Below, piece after piece: positions 31,901-41,727 of a stretch of DNA of 64,000 nt. A model generated the notes under the pieces. The model saw only the letters and a list, made by a program, of their open reading frames with translations, was not told where the DNA came from and did no database searches. Position numbers and translations under genes: made by a program. The number at the start of each line of letters is the position of its first letter. The stretch's first letter is position 1. The stretch comes from Scheffersomyces stipitis CBS 6054 (taxonomy: Eukaryota; Ascomycota; Pichiomycetes; Serinales; Debaryomycetaceae), in the NCBI RefSeq assembly GCF_000209165.1, contig NC_009043.1, positions 62,001 through 126,000 on the forward strand, read 5' to 3'.

Positions 31901-34900
31901 TACGGTTCTGAATATGCTAATTCGAGCTCGGTAGTTTCGTCAACGTCTGAAATCGTCAGCTCCAGTTCTGACATTGTTAGCTCTAGCTCTGAGATCGTCA
32001 GCTCCAGCTCTAACATTGTTAGCTCTAGCTCTGAGATTGTCAGCTCCAGTTCTGAAATCGTCAGCTCCAGTTCTGAGATTGTCAGCTCCAGCTCTAACAT
32101 TGTTAGCTCTAGCTCTGAGATCGTCAGCTCCAGCCCTGAGATTGTTAGCTCTAGCTCTGAGATCGTCAGCTCTATCTCTGAGATCGTCAGCTCTAGCTCT
32201 GACATTGTTAGCTCTAGCTCTGAGATCGTCAGCTCCAGCCCTGAGATTGTTAGCTCTAGCTCTGAAGTTGTTCTAGTTTCTAGCTACAGTTCTGAATATG
32301 CTAATTCGAGCTCGGTAGTTTCGTCAACATCTGAAATCGTCAGCTCCAGTTCTGAAATCGTCAGCTCCAGTTCTGAGATTGTCAGCTCCAGCTCTAACAT
32401 TGTTAGCTCTAGCTCTGAGATTGTCAGCTCCAGTTCTGAAATCGTCAGCTCCAGTTCTGAGATTGTCAGCTCCAGCTCTAACATTGTTAGCTCTAGCTCT
32501 GAGATCGTCAGCTCCAGCTCTAACATTGTTAGCTCTAGCTCTGAGATTGTCAGCTCCAGTTCTGAAATCGTCAGCTCCAGTTCTGAGATTGTCAGCTCCA
32601 GCTCTAACATTGTTAGCTCTAGCTCTGAGATTGTCAGCTCCAGTTCTGAAATCGTCAGCTCCAGTTCTGAGATTGTCAGCTCCAGCTCTAACATTGTTAG
32701 CTCTAGCTCTGAGATCGTCAGCTCCAGCTCTAACATTGTTAGCTCTAGCTCTGAGATCGTCAGCTCCAGCTCTAACATTGTCAGCTCCAGTTCTGAGATT
32801 GTCAGCTCCAGCTCTAACATTGTTAGCTCTAGCTCTGAGATCGTCAGCTCCAGCCCTGAGATTGTTAGCTCTAGCTCTGAGATCGTCAGCTCTAGCTCGG
32901 ACATTGTTAGCTCCAGTCCTGTAGTTGAGAGTTCTAGTTCTGAAGTTGAGAGTTCTATCACTAAGGTTGAAAGTTCCAGTAATGTGGAAATACCTATTTC
33001 AAGTTCTGCAATAATTTCCTCGAGTTCAGAAGAGGTTTCTAGTCCGCGGTTGACCTCTGAAACTGGTAGTTCAATTTCTGAAGAACTGACCAGTTCCAGT
33101 TCAAGTGTTGAATTGGATCTTTCCAGTTCCGAGCTCCCTTCTTCACCTAGTTTGAGCAAGTCTGATTCATCTAGTGTAGAAGTGGCACCTTCATTTAGTG
33201 GTTACTATAGCAATAGCTCGATAAACTACCCAGAATCACAGTCGCTGTTCACTTCGTTATCCAGTTCATTTCCATTTATCCCATCTTCATTCAGCTCAAC
33301 TTCTGAAGTTGAGACCTCCACTTCTGAAATAGTTTCTAGTCCCGTGTCAACTTCTGAAGTTGAAAGTTTCAGTACTGAAACGATCTCTAAATCAGAAGTG
33401 CATATTTCATCTGATTCAAGTTCACAAATTGATACTTCAATAAGTAGTAATTCAGAAGAGGTTTCTCTACCTAGCTTTAGCGGTAGCTCGCTGGACAGTA
33501 TTAGTTCCCTGACTATAGCTGAGGATTCCAGTTCTTCCTTTGTTCCTTCTACTTTTGTTACTTCTTATGTTTCGAGTTCAGTTATTGACGATGAAAGTAG
33601 TTCTCCAAATGAAAGTTCTACAACGACTCCGATTGTTGCAGATATAACTTTGACAGTTCGAACTACCTGGACTGGTTCTTACAGGACTACCACAACAGTA
33701 CAACCTGAAGTTGCCGGAAATCCAGCTATTGTATTGGTTGAAGTTCCAACGCCAACAGTTACAACTACAATGCAATGGACAGAGTATTTTACCTCGACTA
33801 GTACAAATCAAGCTACTGGAGAAGGTGGAACAGCTACTAAATACATTTTAGTTCCACCAGTGTATGTTGTTCGGACTTCAACTTGGACTGGTGTTGGAAC
33901 TTCCACAACTACTGCTTTTGGAGGAGGAATTGCAACCATTATTGTTGAAGTACCAATTGCAACAGTTACGACAAGATCGACTTGGAATCTGGAAGGTTCA
34001 TCAGTTACTACTGTTCCCGCCACAGTCCCTGGAGAGACAGGAACGGTGATTACACTTTTGCCTGCTAAAACTGTTAGATCCACTTCTACTTGGACCGATT
34101 CAGTCAAATCAACAAGCATAGCCTATGGTTCCAATGGGGATAGTAATACTGAAATAGTTTTAATTCCGACTCCTACCATAACAAGTGTCCAGACGTGGAC
34201 TGGTGTGCTTACCACCAGTATTGTACCTGCTTCTGATGGACAACCTGCCACCAAATTGGTTCTTCTTCCAATACCAACCATTACTTCTAGATCGACTTGG
34301 GGTGGTAGTGAAACTATCACGGTAACAAATTCTGCCTCATTGCCAGGTCAAGTGGGTGTAGTGGTTATTCAAGTCCCCACCCCAACGAGAGCTACAGTGA
34401 TCACATGGGCCGATTCAGTAAGGTCTACCGAAGTTGTGAGTGCTTCTGTTGAAGGAGAAACAGCGCAAAGGAACATTTATGTACCCATCCCGACTTCTTC
34501 CGTGATATCTTTTTGGACGAATGAAGAATCATCTACAAGTATTGATCCAGCAGTTCCTGGAGGAACTGCAACCGCATACGTATATAGACCACCGCCTGTT
34601 GTCACCAGAAGGTCAACTTGGACTGGATCAGTTAGATCTGAAGTTACCATCTCTCCTACAGCAGACGGCGAAGTAACAGTCACGGTGATTAATTTGTTGC
34701 CGACCCCAACCAAGATAGCGACATCTACATGGGCCAATTCTGTTAGGTCTACGGAAATTATTAGTGCGTCCGTTGAAGGAGAAACAGCACAGAGGATCAT
34801 CTATGTACCAACTCCTACAGTAACATCAATTTTTACTTGGACATCAACATCCACATCCTCCAACGTTATCCCAGCTATTGAAGGAGGAACTGCCACATTG

Positions 34901-35458
34901 AACATCTACTTACCAGTACAAACAGTCACAGGAAGAAGCACCTGGACAGGTTCTTTTACTTCCATAGAAACTATTGCGGCATTGCCAGGGCAAACAGGAA
35001 GTGTTATAACTTTCATACCTGTACCAACAGTTACTCGTAGAAGTACTTGGGCAGATACTGTTACTTCTGTAGTAACAGTTACGGCAGCACCAGGACAGAC
35101 AGGAAGTGTTATAACTAATTTGCCAATACCAACAGTTACTCGTAAATCCACTTGGTTGAGCAGTTATACATCAACTGAAACATCGAGTGCCACTATTCCT
35201 GGACAAACAGGTACTGTTCTTGTTTATGTTCCTATAAAAACAGTGAAATCGGCCGAATTTTGGAGCGGAACTTTTACAACTTCGACTACTGTGACTGCCG
35301 ATCCAGGAGAAACGGCCACATTGATTGTTTATTATCCACCTCCAAAGACTAAGATTGTTTCCACCGTCTGGACCGGTGCAACAGTGTCATACAGTACTGA
35401 TGAACCTACCCCTGGCAAAGTGGTTACGGTACATGTGTATAATCCAGCTCCAACATGA
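28949..35458 (+). CDS. Secreted Als-repeat/Ser-rich wall protein without head domain or GPI signal
   Basis: The 2169-residue protein starts with a signal peptide (MLISAFWVLLALLIPRSYA). The mature part opens at once with Als-type modules of about 36 residues (pattern TWTG..TST....GG/PGxT.TV...VP.PT; Pfam Candida_ALS type). The first array covers residues ~20-950, a Ser stalk of 7-residue EIVSSSS repeats spans ~955-1330, irregular Ser/Thr sequence follows to ~1560, and a second Als-type array runs ~1570-2169 and ends at the stop. There is no N-terminal ligand-binding (Als or Hyr type) domain and no C-terminal hydrophobic GPI signal; the last residues are VTVHVYNPAPT. Such a protein would be secreted, heavily O-mannosylated, and held in the wall non-covalently or through partners. 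Known Als proteins use these repeats for aggregation and stalk length. An in-frame stop shortly upstream supports the start. Truncation of a longer adhesin is the alternative. Confidence 0.85.
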   Translation: MLISAFWVLLALLIPRSYALLIPTTTTWDNTYRSTSISKTTIETTNSLGNTILVVYTYNILEIPTPTVTAKQTWTGTTLSVTTIFPTAEGQTVSVVTLLPPATVVVTSTWTGIRETSTQLPTQDGDKITKYILIPIPTITTRITGTGPLSVVTINAIEPGQTGTVITYLPPATAVLTSTWTETFRSTEIFSPTVNGDKITQFIYVPTPTVTVRSTWENSITSTEIFDPSVAGGTITKVIDVPTPTVRVASSWLGPLSTSTIYPSGEGGTVTVVTLLPPKTVIVTSTYGDSVVSTSVETALVLGDPAIKVIYVPTPTVTVRSTWENSITSTEIFDPSVAGGTITKVIDVPTPTVRVASSWLGPLSTSTIYPSGEGGTVTVVTLLPPKTVIVTSTYGDSVVSTSVETALVLGDPAIKVIFVPTPTARVASSWLGPLSTSTVYPSGEGGTVTVVTLLPPKTVIVTSTYGDSVVSTSVETALVLGDPAIKVIYVPTPTVTVRSTWENSITSTEIFDPSVAGGTITKVIDVPTPTVRVASSWLGPLSTSTVYPSGEGGTVTVVTLLPPKTVIVTSTYGDSVVSTSVETALVLGDPAIKVIYVPTPTVTVRSTWENSITSTEIFDPSVAGGTITKVIDVPTPTVRVASSWLGPLSTSTVYPSGEGGTVTVVTLLPPKTVIVTSTYGDSVVSTSVETALVLGDPAIKVIYVPTPTVTVRSTWENSITSTEILDPSVAGGTITKIIDVPTPTTTIRSYWTGTLSVTTIPAGPGETGTVITYLPPLTVSTTLTYSGITPSTSIDSAIVNGDKATKYVFIPIPTITITNTWEESYGVTSTISAAPGETGTVFANVPVPTKLVTSTWLSSNISTTTIHGEPGHTASVIVFLPIPTTTVQRTWTGTTESISTSVVTVPGKTATVYVYDPIPTTTITTYWTGSFVRSSTTRVPVGRTATVFVFEPEPSSSISTSSSEIVSSSSEVESSSSEVVLVSSYGSEYANSSSVVSSTSEIVSSSSDIVSSSSEIVSSSSNIVSSSSEIVSSSSEIVSSSSEIVSSSSNIVSSSSEIVSSSPEIVSSSSEIVSSISEIVSSSSDIVSSSSEIVSSSPEIVSSSSEVVLVSSYSSEYANSSSVVSSTSEIVSSSSEIVSSSSEIVSSSSNIVSSSSEIVSSSSEIVSSSSEIVSSSSNIVSSSSEIVSSSSNIVSSSSEIVSSSSEIVSSSSEIVSSSSNIVSSSSEIVSSSSEIVSSSSEIVSSSSNIVSSSSEIVSSSSNIVSSSSEIVSSSSNIVSSSSEIVSSSSNIVSSSSEIVSSSPEIVSSSSEIVSSSSDIVSSSPVVESSSSEVESSITKVESSSNVEIPISSSAIISSSSEEVSSPRLTSETGSSISEELTSSSSSVELDLSSSELPSSPSLSKSDSSSVEVAPSFSGYYSNSSINYPESQSLFTSLSSSFPFIPSSFSSTSEVETSTSEIVSSPVSTSEVESFSTETISKSEVHISSDSSSQIDTSISSNSEEVSLPSFSGSSLDSISSLTIAEDSSSSFVPSTFVTSYVSSSVIDDESSSPNESSTTTPIVADITLTVRTTWTGSYRTTTTVQPEVAGNPAIVLVEVPTPTVTTTMQWTEYFTSTSTNQATGEGGTATKYILVPPVYVVRTSTWTGVGTSTTTAFGGGIATIIVEVPIATVTTRSTWNLEGSSVTTVPATVPGETGTVITLLPAKTVRSTSTWTDSVKSTSIAYGSNGDSNTEIVLIPTPTITSVQTWTGVLTTSIVPASDGQPATKLVLLPIPTITSRSTWGGSETITVTNSASLPGQVGVVVIQVPTPTRATVITWADSVRSTEVVSASVEGETAQRNIYVPIPTSSVISFWTNEESSTSIDPAVPGGTATAYVYRPPPVVTRRSTWTGSVRSEVTISPTADGEVTVTVINLLPTPTKIATSTWANSVRSTEIISASVEGETAQRIIYVPTPTVTSIFTWTSTSTSSNVIPAIEGGTATLNIYLPVQTVTGRSTWTGSFTSIETIAALPGQTGSVITFIPVPTVTRRSTWADTVTSVVTVTAAPGQTGSVITNLPIPTVTRKSTWLSSYTSTETSSATIPGQTGTVLVYVPIKTVKSAEFWSGTFTTSTTVTADPGETATLIVYYPPPKTKIVSTVWTGATVSYSTDEPTPGKVVTVHVYNPAPT
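29561..31165 (+). repeat. 321-bp higher-order tandem repeat
   Basis: Three Als-type modules (about 108+213 bp) form a 107-residue unit that restarts at 29561, 29882, 30416, 30737 and 31058, with steps of 321 bp. Between 29882 and 30416 an extra partial unit beginning at 30203 lacks the first 36-residue module (step 213 bp). Copies are nearly identical at DNA level, which indicates recent homogenisation by unequal exchange or gene conversion. Older, diverged modules flank the array. Confidence 0.9.
31815..32930 (+). repeat. 21-bp Ser-rich minisatellite (EIVSSSS units)
   Basis: Dozens of 7-residue units alternate SSSSEIV with variants in which E is replaced by N, D or P. A longer block containing SSYGSEYANSSSVV occurs near 31880 and again (SSYSSEYAN) near 32270, so a ~390-bp segment was itself duplicated. 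The antisense strand stays open through the tract only because of the repeat composition. Confidence 0.9.
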
Positions 35459-37420
35459 ATCGTTTGATGGTTCAAGAATTAAGTTTAATCTCTGCTTAGT
35501 GTGTTTTTGTTCAGCAAAAGTTGGAAAGAAGGCACTATTTTGAGCACGGTTACATTAGGATGTATTCGTATTCGTGTCTAGGGTCTTTCGTTACCCCATT
35601 TCATTTTTCTGTTTTTCTTCATTTCTTTTTTTGATAATTTTCCTGTTTTAATTTCTTTCCCATTTTGTTGTGATATCGGATAAGTGCTTTACTGATCAGT
35701 TCAACCAAGTTTCGATTTAGTCTAGGTTTAAATGTTCTATTTAGTAAGCCATAAATATAAGCGTTATTACCACTCTAGAGAGATGTAATACTAATATATT
35801 CGTAAAATGCTAACGTTCAGGAAAATGATTTCCACTATTGCAATAGCTTTGTCGCTTTTGATATGTTATGTACAGGTGTGGTTGCAAAATGACCGAAATG
35901 CAGAAGGAAGCATGGACCTGCGCGCTTAAATTGGTGCAGAGATAAGAGTAAAACAAGCAAGGCTTCACAAAACACTATATCATACTACTGCATGACATCG
36001 GTGCAGATTTCTGTTATTCTGATGGCCCATTTTCACAGAATCAACATAGCGAAAAGTTGGACTTCTACCGTGTTGCATCAATTCTATGAAAGAAATTGCA
36101 GTAACTAACTAAATAACCAAATCCATTTTGAGGAGGTGTGATACGCAGGTACAAAAGTGGATGTGGAAGAAGAACATGAACTTTATTTTTTATTAAAACA
36201 GGTTCTTCATATATTTTATATTTTCGGGAAAATCTCGTGCCAATGATAGTTCTCTAGTTAATATTAAATTTTTTGGATTTCCAAGTCTTGGTATTTCAAT
36301 GAATCAAGATAGTTAGTTCTCTACTGCTTTAGAAGCTCCAGGAGCATGTGTTTATAGTATCAGGAAGGAAACCTGTATGCAAAAACCGGTTGCCTTTTAG
36401 ACTTTTAGGGCTGGAGATTTCGACTTTGTATCAATCATTAGTGAACTCCTCAAAATTCTGTATAATTCACATAAATCTGAATGTGGTTTATATGTTCTTC
36501 TTCTCACAATACATTTTGGGTTTTCTCCTGTACGGTTTCAGTCTTTGTTAGTATTTGTACCAAACCAAAGTTCTAAACCCTCGTTATCAGGAATGCTTTA
36601 TCATATTTTCCATCATTCCAAAAACTAGATTAGAAAGCGTCAATACGATGCATCCACCAACTTGGTCTAGGCATACTATGCAGTCAACAGAACACTTTTT
36701 ATTTTCATGACTGGAAATTAGGATTTAGTCTTCAGGGCGCCAAGGTCCCGATTTCGTAAATTTACGATTTGTTTCATTCCACAGTTTTTGCTTATCGAAT
36801 AGCATTTCTCCCAGATTTTAAGCGATCGACGCCTTAGAAAATTTCTTATTTCGATCACCTAGATTTTTAATTTTGTTCGGCGGATTGCATGATTTAAGCC
36901 CTTGAGCGAGAAGCCTCGATGGGGTTTAATTGAATTCGACGATCCAAAACATTCTAATATTTATTTTTTGACAGTTACCAGATCATTTAATCATTTTCTT
37001 CACTAAGAAATTCGTAAAATTACAAAAGTATGATAGCAAGTAGAATACCAAGAATTTCCATACAAGTGATATAATAATGACCGTGAATACGATAATAATA
37101 ACTTTTTAGCCATGGTTAGGAAAGAACCAAAAATAGTCAGATGTGGATCGGTACAGCAGTTGACGATTTAGTAAGATGAAATTTTTACTTGAGCTCGTAG
37201 TAGAGAACTCTTTCGGCCGCAGCAATGGCAATAGATGTGGATGCTTGGTAAGTTCTGTTCGTATTTTACAGAATACTGGTCTCACACATGTCGTAGACAT
37301 TGGACGCAAAATGCTAATGCCAATCCTTAGTCCCCTTCACTTATATACTTTAAATTCCTCTTATTTGCGGAATGTTATCAAAGGTTGGTTCGCAGCCAGT
37401 AGCATCTGTAATTTATCACA
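35459..37420. other. Spacer between the two wall-protein genes
   Basis: Almost 2 kb without an intact gene. No Ser-rich or GPI-coding continuation of the upstream gene is visible after its stop. The block at 36364-36535 resembles 42814-42965. The final few hundred bp should be the promoter of the second gene. Confidence 0.5.
36364..36535 (+). repeat. Diverged ~170-bp block, copy A
   Basis: Begins GGAAACCTGTATGCAAAAAC and shares with copy B (42814-42965) the core GGAAACCTG-ATGCA-AAACCGGT. After that both continue with alignable but diverged sequence to a TTTGGGTTG/TTTTGGGTTTT end. It lies 906 bp after the stop of the first wall-protein gene. It could be part of a tandem-duplicated flank, an old promoter, or a decayed dispersed element. 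Confidence 0.5.
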
Positions 37421-40400
37421 ATGTTGATTCAGAGACTTCTTTTGTTTTCCTTTTTGGTCACAAAGGTTGTTCCCGCTTATGTCAGAACTACTTATACTTG
37501 GGAAAGCGATATTTCTTCCACAAGCACAGCAGACAGCGCTTTTTCATTTCTGGCTTATATCAAACCCAATGGTTATCCGGACACAAGTTATTTTACTTAT
37601 ATTGAAATCTATAAACCATCTCCGACTACAAAGGTAACTCTGACTTATGATGGTCTAGCTCGTTCTACCTCAACTACAAATCCAAGTATTCCTGGTGGCA
37701 CTGTCACGGTGATTAACTATGTTCCAACTCCAACAGTAGTCGTCCTGTCCACTTGGACAGGTAGTAAACGCTCGACTTCTACAGTTCTGGCTACTTTAGG
37801 TGGATCAGTAACAAGGATCATTTTACTTCCAACCCCAACTGAAACTGACTACATTACTTATGATGGTTCTATCACATCCACAGTCACCATCACGGGCCCC
37901 CCAGGAGGCATTAACACCGTACTTATACAATTGCCTACACCTACTATAACAAATTATTTTACTTGGGACGAATCAACAACTTCTATAGCTATTGTAAGTG
38001 CAACAGATGAAGGAGGTACTGCAACCGCAAATCTTTACGTTCCTACTCCAACCGTTACTACCGTCTCAACCTGGCTAGAGTCAGGAACAAGCTTAACTAC
38101 TGCGAATCCAACAGGACCAGGAGGAAGTTTCACTGTATACAATTTAGTAACTATTCCAACTTTAAGGAAGATTGTTACTTATACAGATTCAACTAGGTCA
38201 ACTTCCACTCACTTTCAAGCAACAGCACCTGGGGAGACAGGAACTGTGTTTATATATGTTCCTATACCAACTGTAACTCAAACAGTAACTTGGGCTGATT
38301 CTACTACTTCTACCACTACGGTGGCTACAGCCAATATTGGGGAGACAGGTAATGTAGTTCTATATCGTCCAACTCCAACGGTGACAAGAAGAACCACTTG
38401 GGAAGAATCGTATGGTGTTACTAATACCGTTCCAGCAACTTCAGAAGGTGAAACAGGGTTTGTTTATATTACCTTACCAATTCCCACTAAATATTATACA
38501 GATACTTGGCTAGAAAGTGAAACTATCACTTACGAGACATCTGTTGCAACCCCAGGAGGAACGGCTTCTATTTATGTGCATGTCCCAGTTCCAACAAAAA
38601 CGTACACTAGAACATGGAGTGGTACCACTATTTCATACTCAACTTCAATTATAGGGTCACCAGGTCTGACCGGCCGAGTTTATGAATACGTTCCAAGGCC
38701 CCCAAGTAGTTCGGAAGGGGCAAGTTCTTCGTCTGACGTTGCTTCCTCCTCGTCTGTGGTTGTCTCTTCCTCCTCGTCTGTGGTTGTCTCTTCCTCCTCA
38801 TCTGAAGTTGTTTCTTCCTCATCTGTGGTGGTCTCCTCCTCTTCATCTGAAGTTGTTTCCTCTTCGTCTGAAGTTGTTTCCTCTTCGTCTGTGGTTGTCT
38901 CCTCCTCCTCGTCTGTGGTTGTCTCCTCCTCCTCATCTGAAGTTGTTTCTTCCTCATCTGTGGTGGTCTCCTCCTCTTCATCTGAAGTTGTTTCCTCTTC
39001 GTCTGAAGTGGTCTCCTCCTCTTCATCTGAAGTTGTTTCCTCTTCGTCTGTGGTTGTCTCCTCCTCTTCGTCTGTGGTTGTCTCCTCCTCTTCATCTGAA
39101 GTTGTTTCTTCCTCGTCTGTGGTTATCTCCTCCTCTTCATCTGAAGTTGTTTCTTCCTCATCTGTGGTGGTCTCCTCCTCTTCATCTGAAGTTGTTTCCT
39201 CTTCGTCTGAAGTTGTCTCCTCCTCTTCATCTGAAGTTGTTTCCTCTTCGTCTGTGGTTGTCTCCTCCTCTTCGTCTGTGGTTGTCTCCTCCTCTTCATC
39301 TGAAGTTGTTTCTTCTTCAACTGTGGTGGTCTCTTCCTCTTCATCTGAAGTTGTTTCCTCTTCATCTGTGGTGGTCTCATCCTCTTCATCTGAGCTTGTT
39401 TCCTTTTCTACCGAAGAACCTTCTGAGGACGTTCCCACAAGTTCCGAGAGTCCATCTGATAGTCCATCTGAAATTACAGTTGGTTCGTCGGTAGACTCTT
39501 CAAACACTTCTGAATTCACTTCAGGACATTCAGAAATATCGACTTCAGAAACATCTATTACATCTACCCCTCCAGTACCGCTGGACGATGGGTTTATGAT
39601 AGAAATTATAGACGTGGATACCGGTTTGGATGTGTTCCTTGCTCACGATGGTAATGTAATAACATTCTCAAGTTATACTGGTTCCATATTTCATTTGATT
39701 CTTCCTGAAGGATTCCTTATCGTTGATAGGTTATATGTTCATGCTGATAATAGTGGAATTTACTTGAGTGAGATTCCATTCGGTGGTTGGAGCATTTCTT
39801 CTAATAGTAAAAAATTTGTCAAACGAGGGGGTATAGGTGTTTTACTGGTTAACGGAATAAGCACCTTCTACCTCTGTCCAAATCAAAACTCTCTCTTGTC
39901 GCTTTCTGATAGCGGAGGTTGTCAAAAAGTTTCGTTTCTGGCAAACGAGGTTGAACCTAACCAATCTTCGTCGTCTGAACTAAGCTCAGAATCAGAATCG
40001 AGTACTGCTTCAGCAGTCAGTTCTTCGGTTATTTCCATATCAGAAGTTAGTGAAAGCTCAGGTTCCGAAACAAGTACTGCTTCAACTGTCAGTTCTCCAG
40101 TTATTTCCATATCAGAAGTTAGTGAAAGCTCAGGTTCCGAAACGAGTACTGCTTCAACTGTCAGTTCTCCAGTTATTTCCATATCAGAAGTTAGTGAAAG
40201 CTCAGGTTCCGAAACAAGTACTGCTTCAACTGTCAGTTCTCCAGTTATTTCCATATCAGAAGTTAATGAAAGCTCAGGTTCCGAAACGAGTACTGCTTCA
40301 ACTGTCAGTTCTCCAGTTATTTCTGTGTCAGATGTTAGTGAAAGCTCAGAGTCTGACATTGCTTCCGGTATTACTTCAAGTACGTCACCTCAGCAATATT

Positions 40401-41228
40401 CTTCAGAAAATATCATCTCATCTTCAATCAGTGCTTTATCTTTTGGTCATTACAGCAATAGTTCATCGCCATCTGTATCAAGTTCTGAGACATTTTATAC
40501 CTTATCTTCTACACCATCTGTCATAACAATTACGCAATCTTCACTAGGTTCATCGGGTTCGATTGCATCAACTACATCAGTATTAATATCAGTTTCGGCT
40601 ACTTCTCCAAATGAAATTGTAACGCCATCATTATCGAGTTCACTTCCTACCCCACCAACTGGAATTGTAACCCCATCATTGTCAAATTCACTTCCTACTT
40701 CCGCAAGTTCATCACCTCTCGTCGAGGAAACAAACTTCAGATTGCGTGCAGATTCAGTCAATCCCGACATTAATTTTGAACAATTCCTTACACATATTGG
40801 TCAGTTCATAACCTTTACGAATACTGGAGGAGATACATTCCACTTATCTCTTCCATTTGGATACCTTACTGTTGGTGGACTCTATGTTATTGCTGATAGC
40901 AACGGCTTTCATTTGGGAAGTCAACCTTTTGGCAATTGGAAAGAGACTGCCTCTCCTGCTATTCTTGTTAAAAGAGTAGAAGATAATTCACTCCTGTTGA
41001 ATGGCCAAAATGTTTTCTACGCGTGCCCCGATGCTACACCTGCATTAGAACTTGTTAACAACAGTGGATGCATTCCAGTAAGTTTGAAAATTGTAGAAGA
41101 AGGTCCATCCCCTGTCACCGTTTCTACAACTGAAACGGAAACTGTCACAAATACTTTTGCATCTGGGAGCCCGGGCTCAGGTGAAGGATCGGGCTCGGAC
41201 TCGGGTTCAGGAGAAGGTTCAGGAGAAG

Positions 41229-41307
<79 letters not shown>

Positions 41308-41418
41308 TTCTAGCAGTGGCAGTGGCAGTGGTTCTGGTTCTGGTTCTGGTTCTGGCCCAGGAGAAGGCTCTGGCTCTGGTTCTAGCAGTGGCAGTGGCAG
41401 TGGTTCTGGATCTGGCAG

Positions 41419-41463
<45 letters not shown>

Positions 41464-41564
41464 CCCAGGAGAAGGCTCTGGCTCTGGTTCTAGCAGTGGC
41501 AGTGGTTCTGGATCTGGCAGTGGATCTGGCTCTGGTTCTGGTTCTGGTTCTGGCCCAGGAGAAG

Positions 41565-41601
<37 letters not shown>

Positions 41602-41696
41602 CTCTGCTTCTGGTTCTGGCTCTGGTTCTAGCAGTGGCAGTGGCAGTGGATCTGGATCTGGCAGTGGCAGTGGTTCTGGATCTGGCAGTGGATCTG

Positions 41697-41727
<31 letters not shown>

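Noticed and set aside
32284..33159. Long minus-strand ORF of ELELTIS repeats
   Set aside because: It is antisense to the Ser-rich stalk repeats of the first wall protein and stays open only because the 21-bp unit has no antisense stop.
38680..39519. Minus-strand acidic EETTSDEE repeat ORF (279 codons)
   Set aside because: Shadow of the Ser/Val/Glu stalk of the second wall protein; composition is the reverse complement of the Ser-codon repeats. The antisense Pro/Glu and Arg/Ala frames over the GS tract (41017-41880) are the same effect.
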